64,000 bases of DNA, taken from assembly GCF_002946835.1 (NCBI RefSeq), contig NZ_CP026652.1, forward strand, positions 1,116,001 to 1,180,000, written 5' to 3'. The notes beneath the pieces are model-generated. The model did not search any database, was not told the origin of the DNA, and saw nothing but the letters and a program-made list of their open reading frames with translations. The stretch is from Streptomyces dengpaensis (GTDB lineage: Bacteria > Actinomycetota > Actinomycetes > Streptomycetales > Streptomycetaceae). Made by a program: the position numbers and the translations under genes. Below, one piece after another: positions 42,478-55,700 of this stretch (position 1 is its first letter; every line of letters starts with the position of its first letter).

Positions 42478-42589
42478 CGTACGGCATCACCACCGCGATC
42501 TGGGCCGTCGCCGCGCTCACCGCGGCGTCCGGCGTACTCGTCGCGGTCCGTATGTCCGAGACCCGGCCGAGAGGACTCCAAGCCCGGTA
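42460..42589 (+). pseudogene. C-terminal relic of an MFS transporter
   Basis: A plus-strand frame that begins in the right arm of the terminator reads GIADAYGITTAIWAVAALTA then ASGVLVAVRMSETRPRG and stops at TAG 42587. A hydrophobic helix followed by a short basic tail is the usual end of a major-facilitator drug exporter. Nothing upstream continues it. It is a non-functional tail between the GH16 gene and the convergent AraC gene. Confidence 0.45.
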
Positions 42590-42629
42590 GCGGTCGGCCC
42601 GTCGGCCCCAACCGGTAGCGGGCGGCCCC

Positions 42630-43517
42630 TCAGCGCAGCTCGGCCCGGAACGCCACCGGAGTCGTCCCGGTGTGCTGGTGGAAGAACTTGGAGAAGTTGC
42701 CGGAGTCGAGGAAGCCCACGGCGACGCCGATGCGGCCTATGGGCATCTCCGTATGGGCGAGGAGCCGCTTGGCCTCCAGGATCACCCGCTTGTCGATGAA
42801 GCCCTTCGGCGTCTGCCCGGTGGCCGCGCGCACCGCGCGGACCAGGGTGCGGCGGGAGTAACCGAGGGCGTCGGCGTACATGCTGACGCTGTGGTTGGTG
42901 GCGAAGCCCTTCTCGACCGCGTCCCGGAAGCGGGTGAAGGTGGTGTCGGCCTGCTCGGCGGCCGCCTCCGCGGAGCTCACCTCGAGATGGGCGAGGCGCA
43001 GCAGGAACGCGGTCAGGGAGTGCCGCAGCACGGAGGTGTGCAGGCTGAGCGGCAGCGTGGTCGTGTCGACGTACTCGCGTTCCAGCTGGGCGAGCGAGTG
43101 CTCCAGGGCGGCCAGCTGGTCGGGGTCGGGGCGCAGCAGCGGAGGCAGGTCGTAGCGGTAGAGGCCGGTCGCCTCGACGGTCGACCGGGGCAGGAAGCCG
43201 GGCTGCATGGTCAGGACGGCTCCGCGGTAGCGGTCGGTCTTCGAGAAGCGGTGCACCTGGCCCGGGCGGATCCACAGGATGTCACCGGCGGAGACCTCGT
43301 ACTCGGCGAAGTCGATCATGTGCCGGACGGGGCCCTCGCGGAAGAGCATCACCGTGTGGAAGTCGATGCGGTGCACGCGGTCCAGCGGCGCGTTGGTGTG
43401 CCAGACACGCTCGGTGCTCATCGAGCCGATCTGCATGCCGACGCCGCAGACGCTCAGGTCGGCCGGGAAGGAAAAGGTTCGGATCCCGTCGCCGTCTTGG
43501 GGCTTTCTGTCCGCCAT
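42630..43517 (-). CDS. AraC-family transcriptional regulator
   Basis: A 295-residue regulator from ATG 43517. The N-terminal cupin-like sensor (about 20-170, ILWIRPGQVHRF) is followed by a double helix-turn-helix (about 195-295): SVSMYADALGYSRRTLVRAV and IGRIGVAVGFLDSGNFSKFF, ending with the standard TGTTPVAFR. It is divergent from tkt and the pentose-phosphate operon, with 145 bases between, so it may regulate that operon in response to a sugar (inference). An A/T-rich palindrome lies between them. Confidence 0.88.
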   Translation of the reverse strand: MADRKPQDGDGIRTFSFPADLSVCGVGMQIGSMSTERVWHTNAPLDRVHRIDFHTVMLFREGPVRHMIDFAEYEVSAGDILWIRPGQVHRFSKTDRYRGAVLTMQPGFLPRSTVEATGLYRYDLPPLLRPDPDQLAALEHSLAQLEREYVDTTTLPLSLHTSVLRHSLTAFLLRLAHLEVSSAEAAAEQADTTFTRFRDAVEKGFATNHSVSMYADALGYSRRTLVRAVRAATGQTPKGFIDKRVILEAKRLLAHTEMPIGRIGVAVGFLDSGNFSKFFHQHTGTTPVAFRAELR

Positions 43518-43594
43518 GTCCTTCTCGCCCCGCCTCGGTCCCGCTGACGATGTCCCACTTTCACCGAAGCCTGGCACACGGACACCTTCAAATC

Positions 43595-43617
43595 CAAAAG
43601 TCATACTTTTACTTTTG
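43595..43617. promoter_or_regulatory. A/T-rich operator candidate between araC-type gene and tkt
   Basis: CAAAAGT (43595-43601) and ACTTTTG (43611-43617) form an inverted repeat around CATACTTTT; ACTTTT also repeats directly at 43605 and 43611. This is the only A/T-rich patch nearby and lies about 50 bases before tkt, where an AraC-type protein would bind. Confidence 0.5.
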
Positions 43618-43662
43618 AAGGCGTCCGACCAGTTGTTTCGCACTATCGAGGACTTCTTGAAG

Positions 43663-45738
<2,076 letters not shown>

Positions 45739-45766
45739 TCCGTTCACACCAAGGAAGATGATTACT

Positions 45767-46903
45767 GTGACTGAAGCAACCGCGACCGCGGTACCCCTGA
45801 AGCGCCTCTCCGACGAAGGCGTCTCCATCTGGCTGGACGACCTTTCCCGCAAGCGGATCGCGTCCGGCAACCTCGCCGAACTCATCGCGACGAAGCACGT
45901 GGTGGGCGTCACCACCAACCCGTCCATCTTCCAGGCCGCCATCGGCTCCGGAGAGGGATACGAGGAGCAGCTGGCCGACCTCGCCGTGCGCGGTGTGACG
46001 GTCGACGAGGCCGTCCGCATGATGACCACCGCCGACGTGCGCGACGCCGCCGACATCCTGCGCCCGGTGTACGACGCGACCGGCCGCCGCGACGGCCGGG
46101 TCTCCATCGAGGTCGACCCCCGCCTCGCCCACAACACCGCCGCGACCGTCGCCGAGGCCAAGCAGCTCGCCTGGCTGGTCGACCGTCCGAACGTGATGAT
46201 CAAGATCCCGGCGACGAAGGCCGGTCTCCCCGCGATCACCGAGGTCATCGGCCTCGGCATCAGCGTCAACGTCACGCTGATCTTCTCGCTGGAGCGCTAC
46301 CGCGAGGTCATGGACGCCTACCTGGCGGGCCTGGAGAAGGCGCGGGCGGCCGGCATCGACCTGTCCACGATCCACTCCGTCGCCTCCTTCTTCGTCTCCC
46401 GCGTCGACAGCGAGATCGACAAGCGCCTGGCGAAGGCCGGCACGGACGAGGCCCTCGCCCTCAAGGGCAAGGCGGCGCTCGCCAACGCGCGGCTCGCCTA
46501 CGAGGCGTACGAGGACGTGTTCGGGGGCGCCCGCTGGACCGCCCTCGCGCCGTCCGGCGCCCACAAGCAGCGCCCCCTGTGGGCCTCGACGGGCGTCAAG
46601 GACCCCGCGTACAAGGACACGCTGTACGTCGACGAGCTGGTCGCGCCGGGCACGGTCAACACCATGCCGGAGGCCACCCTCGACGCCACCGCCGACCACG
46701 GCGACATCCACGGCGACTCGGTGACCGGCGGCTATGAGCAGGCCCGCGCCGACCTGGCGGCCGTCGAGGCGCTCGGGGTCTCGTACGACGAGGTCGTGAA
46801 GCAGCTGGAGGACGAGGGCGTCGCCAAGTTCGAGGTGGCCTGGGAGGACCTGCTCGAGGCGGTCGCGACCTCGCTGAAGAGCAAGGGAGTTGACGGGGAA
46901 TGA
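45767..46903 (+). CDS. tal: Transaldolase
   Basis: A 378-residue enzyme transferring dihydroxyacetone between sugar phosphates through a Schiff-base lysine. GTG 45767 ([18 protein letters not shown]) sits nine bases after AAGGAAG; the in-frame ATG 45758 touches that box and is less likely. Signature [14 protein letters not shown] is near residue 50. The lysine of [16 protein letters not shown] near 145 is the catalytic one. It overlaps zwf by four bases (ATGA), so the two are coupled. Confidence 0.95.
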   Translation: MTEATATAVPLKRLSDEGVSIWLDDLSRKRIASGNLAELIATKHVVGVTTNPSIFQAAIGSGEGYEEQLADLAVRGVTVDEAVRMMTTADVRDAADILRPVYDATGRRDGRVSIEVDPRLAHNTAATVAEAKQLAWLVDRPNVMIKIPATKAGLPAITEVIGLGISVNVTLIFSLERYREVMDAYLAGLEKARAAGIDLSTIHSVASFFVSRVDSEIDKRLAKAGTDEALALKGKAALANARLAYEAYEDVFGGARWTALAPSGAHKQRPLWASTGVKDPAYKDTLYVDELVAPGTVNTMPEATLDATADHGDIHGDSVTGGYEQARADLAAVEALGVSYDEVVKQLEDEGVAKFEVAWEDLLEAVATSLKSKGVDGE

Positions 46904-48618
46904 GCGCGGCGCATTCCGAGCAGGCGGCTCCCGGGGCGCCTGGGGCGGCGGCTCGCGACGCGGCTGTCGCGGCGGCTTCCGAAGCGGCTGCCGCGGTGGC
47001 TGCCGAGGCCACGGCCTCAGCGGCTCCCGAAACCGCCCCTGAGGCCGCCGAGGTGACCGCGGAAGCGGTCGCCGAGGCGCTCGGCATCCCTGCCGCCGAC
47101 TGGGACAACCCCCTGCGCGACCCGCGCGACCGCCGGCTCCCCCGGATCGCGGGCCCGTCCGGGCTCGTCATCTTCGGTGTGACCGGTGACCTGTCCCGCA
47201 AGAAGCTGATGCCGGCCGTGTACGACCTCGCCAACCGCGGTCTGCTGCCGCCGGGCTTCTCGCTCGTGGGGTTCGCCCGCCGCGAGTGGGAGGACCAGGA
47301 CTTCGCGCAGGTCGTCCACGACTCGGTGCGCGAGCACGCCCGTACGGAGTTCCGCGAGGAGGTCTGGCAGCAGCTCGCCGAGGGCATGCGGTTCATCCCG
47401 GGTGACTTCGACGACGACGACGCTTTCGAGCAGCTGCGCGCGGCGGTCGACGAGCTGGACTCCTCGCGCGGCACCAGCGGCAACTACGCCTTCTACCTCT
47501 CCGTACCGCCGAAGTTCTTCCCGAAGGTCGTCCAGCAGCTCAAGAAGCACGGGCTCGCGGACGCTCCGGAGGGCTCCTGGCGGCGCGCGGTCATCGAGAA
47601 GCCGTTCGGCCACGACCTGGTGAGCGCGCGCGAGCTGAACGCGATCGTGCACGAGGTGTTCGACCCGGACCAGGTGTTCCGCATCGACCACTACCTCGGC
47701 AAGGAGACCGTCCAGAACATCCTGGCGCTCCGCTTCGCCAACCAGATGTACGAGCCCGTCTGGAACCGGTCGTACGTCGACCACGTCCAGATCACGATGG
47801 CCGAGGACATCGGCATCGGCGGCCGGGCGGGCTACTACGACGGCATCGGATCCGCCCGGGATGTGATCCAGAATCACCTCCTCCAGCTGATGGCGCTGAC
47901 CGCCATGGAGGAGCCGGCCGCCTTCGACGCCGAGTCGCTGCTGACCGAGAAGCTCAAGGTCCTCAGGGCCGTGAAGCTGCCGGAGAACCTGGGCGAGCAC
48001 ACCGTGCGCGGCCAGTACACGGCCAGCTGGCAGGGCGGCGAGCAGGTGCGCGGCTATCTGCAGGAGGACGGCATCGACCCCGCGTCGACGACCGACACCT
48101 ACGCGGCCGTCAAGCTGGAGGTCGACAACCGCCGTTGGGCGGGCATCCCCTTCTACCTGCGCACCGGCAAGCGTCTGGGCCGCCGGGTCACGGAGATCGC
48201 GGTCGTCTTCCAGCGCGCCCCGCACTCCCCGTTCGACTCGACGGCCACCGAGGAGCTCGGCGCGAACGCGATCGTCATCCGCGTCCAGCCCGACGAGGGC
48301 ATGACGGTGCGCTTCGGATCGAAGGTGCCGGGTACCTCGATGGAGATCCGGGACGTCACGATGGACTTCGCCTACGGCGAGTCGTTCACCGAGTCCAGCC
48401 CGGAGGCGTATGAACGCCTGATCCTGGATGTGCTGCTCGGCGACGCCAATCTCTTCCCCCGCCACCAGGAGGTGGAAGAGTCCTGGAAGATCCTCGACCC
48501 CATCGAGGGGTACTGGGAGAGCCATGGCAAGCCGGCGCAGTACCCCTCGGGCAGCTGGGGCCCGGAGGAAGCCGACGAGATGCTCGCACGAGACGGACGG
48601 AGCTGGCGCAGGCCATGA
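46900..48618 (+). CDS. zwf: Glucose-6-phosphate 1-dehydrogenase with Ala-rich N-terminal extension
   Basis: A 572-residue enzyme making 6-phosphogluconolactone and NADPH. The first 60-75 residues are a low-complexity Ala/Glu/Val run ([20 protein letters not shown]) not present in usual ~510-residue forms. The catalytic part starts near [18 protein letters not shown], with coenzyme motif [16 protein letters not shown], active-site [14 protein letters not shown], and substrate region [17 protein letters not shown]. It overlaps both neighbours by four bases. An internal start would give a standard protein, but no better ribosome-binding site was found. Confidence 0.95.
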   Translation: MSAAHSEQAAPGAPGAAARDAAVAAASEAAAAVAAEATASAAPETAPEAAEVTAEAVAEALGIPAADWDNPLRDPRDRRLPRIAGPSGLVIFGVTGDLSRKKLMPAVYDLANRGLLPPGFSLVGFARREWEDQDFAQVVHDSVREHARTEFREEVWQQLAEGMRFIPGDFDDDDAFEQLRAAVDELDSSRGTSGNYAFYLSVPPKFFPKVVQQLKKHGLADAPEGSWRRAVIEKPFGHDLVSARELNAIVHEVFDPDQVFRIDHYLGKETVQNILALRFANQMYEPVWNRSYVDHVQITMAEDIGIGGRAGYYDGIGSARDVIQNHLLQLMALTAMEEPAAFDAESLLTEKLKVLRAVKLPENLGEHTVRGQYTASWQGGEQVRGYLQEDGIDPASTTDTYAAVKLEVDNRRWAGIPFYLRTGKRLGRRVTEIAVVFQRAPHSPFDSTATEELGANAIVIRVQPDEGMTVRFGSKVPGTSMEIRDVTMDFAYGESFTESSPEAYERLILDVLLGDANLFPRHQEVEESWKILDPIEGYWESHGKPAQYPSGSWGPEEADEMLARDGRSWRRP

Positions 48619-49550
48619 AGATCGACCTGACCGACACCACGGCAAGCAAGATCAACAAGGCCCTCGTGCAGGGGCGCCGGGCCATCGGCACCCCCGCCGT
48701 GGGCATGGTCCTGACGATGGTCATCGTCACCGACGAAGAGAACGCGTACGACTCGATCAAGGCGGCCGAGGAGGCCTCGCGCGAGCACCCCTCGCGCACC
48801 CTGGTCGTCATCAAGCGCGTCGCCCGCACCCCGCGTGACCGCACCAACTCCCGCCTGGACGCGGAGGTGCGCGTCGGCTCGGACGCGGGCACCGGTGAGA
48901 CGGTCGTCCTGCGGACGTACGGCGAGGTCTCCGACCACGCCGAGTCCGTGGTCCTGCCGCTGCTGCTGCCCGACGCCCCGGTCGTCGTGTGGTGGCCGGT
49001 GGACGCGCCCGAGGTCCCGGTCAAGGACCCGCTGGGCGCCCTCGCGCAGCGCCGGATCACCGACATGTACGCCGTCGAGGCGCCGCTGGTCGCCCTGGAG
49101 TCCCGGGTCGCCTCGTACGCGCCCGGCGACACCGACCTGGCGTGGACCCGCCTGACGCCGTGGCGCTCGATGCTGGCCGCCGCGCTCGACCAGGCCCGTA
49201 CGAACGTGATCTCGGCGGCCGTCGAGAGCGAGGCCGACAACCCGAGCGCCGAACTGCTGGCCCGCTGGCTGGAAGCACGGCTCCAGGTCCCGGTCGACCG
49301 GGTCGTGACCGCGGGGCCCGTGGTGACCGCCGTGCGGCTCGGCGCCGAGAACGGCGAGATCGTGATCGACCGCCCCGAGGGCCCGCTCGCCACGCTGTCC
49401 CTGCCCGGCCAGCCGCCGCGCACCCTCGCGCTGAAGGTGCGCTCCACCTCCGAGCTGATCGCCGAGGAGCTGCGCCGCCTCGACGCGGACGAGATGTACG
49501 CCGTCGCCCTGCGGGGCGAGGGCTCCAAGGAGAACCCCCGTCATGTCTGA
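48615..49550 (+). CDS. opcA: OpcA, allosteric assembly protein of glucose-6-phosphate dehydrogenase
   Basis: A 311-residue protein; known in cyanobacteria and actinobacteria as an activator/assembly partner of Zwf. N-terminus [20 protein letters not shown] and the [20 protein letters not shown] region are characteristic. ATG 48615 overlaps the zwf stop by four bases, and it overlaps pgi by eight bases, so expression is coordinated with both. Confidence 0.92.
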   Translation: MKIDLTDTTASKINKALVQGRRAIGTPAVGMVLTMVIVTDEENAYDSIKAAEEASREHPSRTLVVIKRVARTPRDRTNSRLDAEVRVGSDAGTGETVVLRTYGEVSDHAESVVLPLLLPDAPVVVWWPVDAPEVPVKDPLGALAQRRITDMYAVEAPLVALESRVASYAPGDTDLAWTRLTPWRSMLAAALDQARTNVISAAVESEADNPSAELLARWLEARLQVPVDRVVTAGPVVTAVRLGAENGEIVIDRPEGPLATLSLPGQPPRTLALKVRSTSELIAEELRRLDADEMYAVALRGEGSKENPRHV

Positions 49551-51195
49551 CTCCCCCAAGCTCACGCGGCGCCCCGAGTGGACGGCCCTGGAGGACCACC
49601 GCGGCGGTGCGCTCCTGCACCCGCGGCTGCGTGAGCTGTTCGCCGCCGACCCCGCACGCGCGGAGCGTTATGTCGTCCGGGTCGGCGACCTGCGCATCGA
49701 CTACTCCAAACATCTGATCACCGACGAGACCCTCGCCCTGCTCCGGGAACTGGCCACCGCCACCGGTGTGTTCGCGCTGCGCGACGCCATGTTCCGCGGG
49801 GAGAAGATCAACGTCACCGAGCGCCGGGCGGTGCTGCACACGGCGCTGCGCGCCCCTCGGGACGCGGTGATCGAGGTCGACGGCGAGAACGTCGTCTCCG
49901 CGGTGCACGCGGTGCTCGACAAGATGGCCGACTTCGCCGACCGGGTCCGCTCGGGCGAGTGGACCGGCCACACCGGCAAGCCCATCAAGAACATCGTCAA
50001 CATCGGCATCGGCGGCTCGGACCTCGGCCCGGCGATGGCGTACGAGGCGCTGCGCTCCTTCACGGACCGCGATCTGACGGTCCGCTTCGTGTCGAACGTG
50101 GACGGCGCGGATCTGCACGAGGCCGTCAGGGACCTGGACCCGGCCGAGACGCTGTTCATCATCGCGTCCAAGACCTTCACCACGATCGAGACCATCACCA
50201 ACGCCACCTCGGCGCGCTCCTGGCTGCTCGCCGGGCTCGGAGGCGAGGAGAAGGCGGTCGCGAAGCACTTCGTGGCGCTGTCGACGAACGCCGCGAAGGT
50301 GTCGGACTTCGGCATCGACACGGCCAACATGTTCGAGTTCTGGGACTGGGTCGGCGGACGCTACTCGTACGACTCGGCGATCGGTCTCTCCCTGATGATC
50401 GCCATCGGCCCGGACCGTTTCCGGGAGATGCTCGACGGGTTCAGGGTCGTCGACGAGCACTTCAGGACGGCTCCCGCCGAGGCCAACGCGCCTTTGCTGC
50501 TGGGCCTGCTGGGCATCTGGTACGGCAACTTCTTCGACGCCCAGGCGCACGCCGTGCTGCCGTACTCGCACTACCTGTCCAAGTTCACGGCGTACCTGCA
50601 GCAGCTGGACATGGAGTCCAACGGCAAGTCGGTGGACCGGGACGGCCGCCCCGTGGAGTGGCAGACCGGGCCGGTCGTCTGGGGCACGCCGGGCACCAAC
50701 GGCCAGCACGCGTACTACCAGCTCATCCACCAGGGCACGAAGCTGAACCCGGCCGACTTCATCGGCTTCGTCAACCCGGTCGACGAGTTGAGTGACGAAC
50801 TCGGCGACCAGCACGACCTGTTGATGGCGAACTTCTTCGCGCAGACGCAGGCGCTGGCCTTCGGCAAGACGCCGGAGGAGGTGCGCGCCGAGGGGGTGCC
50901 CGAAGAGCTCGTGCCGCACAAGACGTTCAAGGGCAACCACCCGACGACCACCATCCTCGCGAGCGAACTGACGCCCTCCGTCCTCGGCCAGCTGATCGCG
51001 CTGTACGAGCACAAGGTGTTCGTCCAGGGCGCGATCTGGAACATCGACTCCTTCGACCAGTGGGGCGTCGAACTCGGCAAGGTCCTCGCCAAGCGCATCG
51101 AACCCGCGCTGACCGAGGGCACCGACGTGCCCGGCCTCGACCCCTCCACCGCCGCCCTCGTGGCCGCCTACCGCACTCTCCGGAAAGTGAACTGA
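49543..51195 (+). CDS. pgi: Glucose-6-phosphate isomerase
   Basis: A 550-residue cytoplasmic enzyme linking glycolysis and the pentose phosphate pathway. It shows the GPI signatures [20 protein letters not shown], the active-site segments [36 protein letters not shown] and, near the C-terminus, [19 protein letters not shown]. It follows opcA with an 8-base overlap, and gnd begins 1 base after its stop. Confidence 0.96.
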   Translation: MSDSPKLTRRPEWTALEDHRGGALLHPRLRELFAADPARAERYVVRVGDLRIDYSKHLITDETLALLRELATATGVFALRDAMFRGEKINVTERRAVLHTALRAPRDAVIEVDGENVVSAVHAVLDKMADFADRVRSGEWTGHTGKPIKNIVNIGIGGSDLGPAMAYEALRSFTDRDLTVRFVSNVDGADLHEAVRDLDPAETLFIIASKTFTTIETITNATSARSWLLAGLGGEEKAVAKHFVALSTNAAKVSDFGIDTANMFEFWDWVGGRYSYDSAIGLSLMIAIGPDRFREMLDGFRVVDEHFRTAPAEANAPLLLGLLGIWYGNFFDAQAHAVLPYSHYLSKFTAYLQQLDMESNGKSVDRDGRPVEWQTGPVVWGTPGTNGQHAYYQLIHQGTKLNPADFIGFVNPVDELSDELGDQHDLLMANFFAQTQALAFGKTPEEVRAEGVPEELVPHKTFKGNHPTTTILASELTPSVLGQLIALYEHKVFVQGAIWNIDSFDQWGVELGKVLAKRIEPALTEGTDVPGLDPSTAALVAAYRTLRKVN

Positions 51196-51196
51196 T

Positions 51197-52072
51197 ATGC
51201 AGCTCGGACTTATCGGCCTCGGCAAGATGGGCGGCAACATGCGCGAGCGGATACGCCGCGCGGGCCACACCGTCATCGGCTACGACCACAATCCCGACCT
51301 CGCCGACGTGAGCAGCCTGACCGAACTGGTCGAGAAGCTCGAAGGCCCGCGTGTGGTGTGGGTGATGGTGCCCGCGGGCACCGCCACCCAGTCCGTCGTC
51401 GACGCGCTCGGTGACCTCCTCGCGCCCGGCGACACCGTCGTGGACGGCGGCAACTCCCGCTGGACGGACGACGAGAAGCACGCCGAGGAACTGGCGGCCA
51501 AGGGCATCGGCTTCGTGGACGCGGGCGTCTCGGGCGGCGTGTGGGGCCTGCAGAACGGCTACGCCCTGATGGTCGGCGGCGACGCCGAGCACATCGCCAA
51601 GGTGCAGCCGATCTTCGACGCGCTCAAGCCCGAGGGCGACTTCGGCTTCGTACACGCGGGCAAGGTCGGCGCGGGCCACTTCTCCAAGATGGTCCACAAC
51701 GGCATCGAGTACGCCATGATGCAGGCCTATGCCGAGGGCTGGGAGCTCCTGGAGAAGGTCGACTCGGTCACCGATGTGCGCGAGGTCTTCCGCTCCTGGC
51801 AGGAGGGCACGGTCATCCGCTCCTGGCTGCTCGACCTCGCCGTCAACGCGCTGGACGACGACGAGCACCTCGACAAGCTCGGCGGCTACGCCGAGGACTC
51901 GGGCGAGGGCCGCTGGACGGTGGAAGCCGCCATCGACAACGCGGTGCCGCTCCCGGCGATCACCGCTTCGCTGTTCGCGCGCTTCGCCTCGCGGCAGGAC
52001 GACTCGCCGCAGATGAAGATGATCGCGGCGCTGCGCAACCAGTTCGGCGGTCACGCCGTCGAGTCGAAGTAG
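51197..52072 (+). CDS. gnd: 6-phosphogluconate dehydrogenase, decarboxylating (short form)
   Basis: A 291-residue NAD(P)-dependent enzyme oxidising 6-phosphogluconate to ribulose-5-phosphate and CO2. The dinucleotide-binding motif is MQLGLIGLGKMGGNM and the catalytic segment FGFVHAGKVGAGHFSKMVHN(G). At about 290 residues it is the short YqeC-type form, not the ~470-residue GntZ form. It is the last pentose-phosphate gene. It begins immediately after pgi; the histidine phosphatase gene follows 5 bases after its stop. Confidence 0.95.
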   Translation: MQLGLIGLGKMGGNMRERIRRAGHTVIGYDHNPDLADVSSLTELVEKLEGPRVVWVMVPAGTATQSVVDALGDLLAPGDTVVDGGNSRWTDDEKHAEELAAKGIGFVDAGVSGGVWGLQNGYALMVGGDAEHIAKVQPIFDALKPEGDFGFVHAGKVGAGHFSKMVHNGIEYAMMQAYAEGWELLEKVDSVTDVREVFRSWQEGTVIRSWLLDLAVNALDDDEHLDKLGGYAEDSGEGRWTVEAAIDNAVPLPAITASLFARFASRQDDSPQMKMIAALRNQFGGHAVESK

Positions 52073-52077
52073 CGGCC

Positions 52078-52671
52078 ATGGGCGACCTCCTCCTCGTCCG
52101 CCACGGTGAGACCGAGTGGAGCGCGTCGGGCCGGCACACCAGCAGGACCGACCCTCCCCTCACCCGGCGCGGCGAGGAACAGGCCAAGTCCCTGGCCCCC
52201 CTGCTCGCCGACCGGACGTTCGCCCTCGTGCTCACCAGCCCGCTGGCCCGCGCGGTCCGCACCGCGGAACTCGCCGGCCTGTACGGCGCCGTACCCGATC
52301 CCGATCTCCGCGAGTGGGACTACGGTGCGTACGAAGGCGTCAGGACCGTCGAGATACACCGCACCCGGCCCGACTGGTACCTGTGGAACGACGGGGTGCC
52401 GCCGGGTCCGGCCGGTCACCCGGGCGAGTCGCCGACGGAGGTGGGACAGCGCGCCGACCGCGTGCTGTCCCGGATCGAGCCGGCGCTCGCCGGCGGTGAC
52501 GTGGTCCTCGTGGCCCACGCCCACTTCCTGCGGGTGCTCACGGCCCGCCGCCTCGGGCTCGCCCCTGCGGACGGGCGGCTGTTCCAGCTGGCCACGGGCA
52601 CGCTCAGCAGGCTCTCCACCGAGCACGGACGACCCGTGATCGCCGGGTGGAACGCCGGGGCCGTTCGCTAG
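52078..52671 (+). CDS. Histidine phosphatase family protein (phosphoglycerate mutase-like)
   Basis: A 197-residue protein from ATG 52078. The phosphohistidine motif LLLVRHGETEWS lies at residues 4-15 and the second histidine in VVLVAHAHFLRVL near 145. This group hydrolyses phosphoesters such as sugar phosphates, so it may trim or recycle intermediates of the operon it ends. It has no clear ribosome-binding site, suggesting translational coupling to gnd. Confidence 0.88.
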   Translation: MGDLLLVRHGETEWSASGRHTSRTDPPLTRRGEEQAKSLAPLLADRTFALVLTSPLARAVRTAELAGLYGAVPDPDLREWDYGAYEGVRTVEIHRTRPDWYLWNDGVPPGPAGHPGESPTEVGQRADRVLSRIEPALAGGDVVLVAHAHFLRVLTARRLGLAPADGRLFQLATGTLSRLSTEHGRPVIAGWNAGAVR

Positions 52672-52680
52672 CCGCTCCGC

Positions 52681-52720
52681 CGACGTCCCGGTCCGCGCGC
52701 GCGGGCGGACCGGGACGTCG
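52681..52720. terminator. Bidirectional terminator between the pentose-phosphate operon and the conflict-system operon
   Basis: Perfect 16-base stem CGACGTCCCGGTCCGC (52681-52696) with GCGGACCGGGACGTCG (52705-52720), eight-base loop; both operons converge on it. Confidence 0.85.
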
Positions 52721-52739
52721 GGCGAGTACAGGACGCTCT

Positions 52740-55700
52740 CTACGGAGCGAGCAGGAGATCCCCGTCGTCGTCGCGGAGCGGGGTGGTGGGGTCGTCGTAG
52801 AGGAGGGCGAGGCCGTGCGCCCACTCCGGGCCGTGGCCTGCGGCGGCTCTGTCCCTCAACTCCCATACGGCCTCCGGGAGTTGCTCCAATCGCTGGGCCC
52901 TGTCGAGGAGAGCGTCGATCCCCGCGCGGAACGCTTCGCCCTCGGAACCGAACGCGACCGAGGAGCGGGCGTTGGTCACCCAGAGCGCGACGCTGAACCC
53001 GGCGTCCAGCACACGGCCCATGGACGACTCGCCGAAGCCGTACGCCCCCGGTCCGTACAACACCGGGATGTCGCCGGCCGGCGTGAACCACGTCGTGCCG
53101 TGGGCCCGTACGAAACTCTCCTGCCGCGGGAGGTGCAGGGCCGTGAGCCGTTCGGCGTGCAGCAGGTCCCGCCAACGGCGCACACGCTCATCGATGTCGG
53201 CCTCCGGACGGTCGAGGGCGCGGATCACCACGGGGCGGCGCGCACCGAGCGGGTCCGACGGCGCCTGCGGAAGGCACCAGTGGTGCACGTTCAGGTCGAA
53301 GAGTTCGACGGGCAGGGCGAATTCGACCATGGCGGGGCGGTCCGGAAGGTCCGCCCTGCGCAACGCGTCGGCAAGTGAGGGCCCCAGCCTCGCCGGCAGA
53401 TCCCCCAGCCGGGTGCCGTACGAATCCTCGGCGAACGGCACCGGGTTCGGCAGTCCGGCCGCCACCTCCCAGTCCACGTACCCCTGCTGCCACAACCGGG
53501 ACCGTACGGTCACCACGACGCGCCCGCGCACCACCTGTCCCGACGTCTGCGCGAAACGCCTCCGGAGGTCCTCGACGCGCTCGATGTCGGTGCGGTCTCC
53601 GTCCGTGTACACCCGGTCGGCGCGGCCGCGGGCCTCCTCGGCCTCGACGAAGAGACCGAGGCCTTCGTACGCCCGGGTCAGGCCGCAGAGAGCGAGCCAT
53701 TCCGGGAGGCGGTCGTCGCCCACCCTCTCGTATCGCTGGACGACGCGGAGCAGATCGTCCCTCGCCTCGTCGAACCTGTCCATGGCGCACAGGGCGACGG
53801 CGAGGCTCGTCACCGCCCCGGCCTCCGCCCGCACGTCCCCCAGCCGCAGGAACTGTCGAAGGGCCGCGTCGTAGGCGCCTCGCGCCGCCTCCCACTCGCC
53901 CCGCTCGGCCAGTACTGATCCGGTCTCGTGCCACATGTGGGCGGCCCCCTGCCGGTCGCCCTCCTGCTCGTAGAGGGAACGGGCGAGCTCGTAGGCTTCG
54001 AGAGCGTCAGACGTGCGGTTCAGTCCCAGGTACGCGGCTCCGAGGAGGCCGGAGACGACCGCCAGCCGGTCGCGGCCCACCCCGACGGGATCCGTCAGAG
54101 CGGCGGTGCAGCACCGTGCGCAGTCGTCGAAGCGCCGGTGCTCCAGCAGATAGGGCCCGAGCGTCGTGGACAACTGGACCGCGGCCTCGAACCGGCTCCT
54201 GTTCGCCGCCTCCGCCGTGACCGCGACCAGGTTCGCGCACTCGCCCTCCAGCCAGGCCGCCGCGTCCTCGCGCCGTCCGAACCAGCGGCCGTCCGGCTCC
54301 TCGGACGCCAGGCCGACGCGGCTCACGGCCTCCGCGGCGCAGGCGGCGTAGTACTCCAACAGGCGGGTGAACGCGGCCTCTTCGTCCTCCGCGGCCGTCT
54401 CCTCATCGGCCATCGCTCGTGCGTACTCCCGCACGGGCGGGGGCAGTCGCCAGCGCTCCGCGGAGCCCTCCCGTACGACGAAGTTGCCCTGGACGAGTGC
54501 CGTCAGCCGGTCGACGGCCCGCTCCTCGCTCCCGTCGAGCGCCACCGCGGTCGCGGTGCCGAAGGGCTCGGACAGCGGCGACAGCAGGCACAGCAGGCGG
54601 GCTTGGTCGGGAGGGAGGCCGCGATACCAGTCGTCGAACACGCGCTGGAGGCCGGCCACGGAACCGAAGAACCTGCCTTCGCCGGCCGATTCGCCGGCCG
54701 CGTCCTCCAGGGGTTGGCGGCGCAGCGCCGCGAGGCTTTGAGCGAGCCAGCGCAAGGCGCCCGGCATCCGCCCGCACAGGGACACCAGTTGCCGCGCGGG
54801 CCCGGGACTCGTCTCGACCCGTGTGTCCGTGGGATCCACGCTCATCAGGCACTGGTCGAGGAGTCGCACCGCGGCTTCCTCGCCGAGCGGCTCGACGTCG
54901 AGGACGGTCGCCGCGTGGCGGAAGGCGTACGGGGCCGGCATCCGCGTGCGCGAGGCGATGAGCACCGGATGGCGTCCGCGGGCACGCAGCAGGGGCTCGA
55001 TCTCGTCGAGCGAGGAGACCTGGTCCAGGACCAGCAGCGTCGGCCGCAGTCCGTTCAGAGCGCGTCGGCAGACGCTCTCCGCCTGATCCGGGTCGAAGGC
55101 GAGTGACGAGCGGGGGGCGCCGATGCGGGAGAGCACCTCGACGACGAGCCGGTGGCCGTCGTGCGGCTCGGAGTCGTACTCCCTCGCGGCGGCGTACAGA
55201 ACGCCGCCGGGGAACCAGTCCGAGCCTACGAGCGTGTGTGCGGCCCGCAGCGCGAGCTGCGTCTTGCCGACCTGCGGCATTCCCGTCACCAGGACGACGG
55301 GCCCCTGCTCGGTCGCGTCGGCTGTGATCGCCCGGATGAGCCGCTCCAGGTCCTCGTCGCGCCCGGTGAAGTGCTCGTCCAGGGGCGGCAGCACGGTCTG
55401 GGCCGTGCCGACCCGGCTCTCCGCGCTCTCGTGGCCCGGACTCCTCGGCGCAGCCGAAGTCACCGTCTCCAGGCCCCACTTCGCGGCGGTCCCCGCACCC
55501 GCGCCGCACCCCCGCACCGGAAGCCGCTCGGTGCGGAACGGCATCCCGCCCGCCGTGATCAGGGAGAGCCGGAGCTCCAACTGCCCGTCGGGCGCCGCCT
55601 GTCCGAGGAGGTAGACGACGAACCGCGCCGGGCCGTAGGTCCCGCCGAAGCGGTGCAGGACGAGGGTCGCGTCGCCTACGGTCTCCACCGCTAGCTCGGG

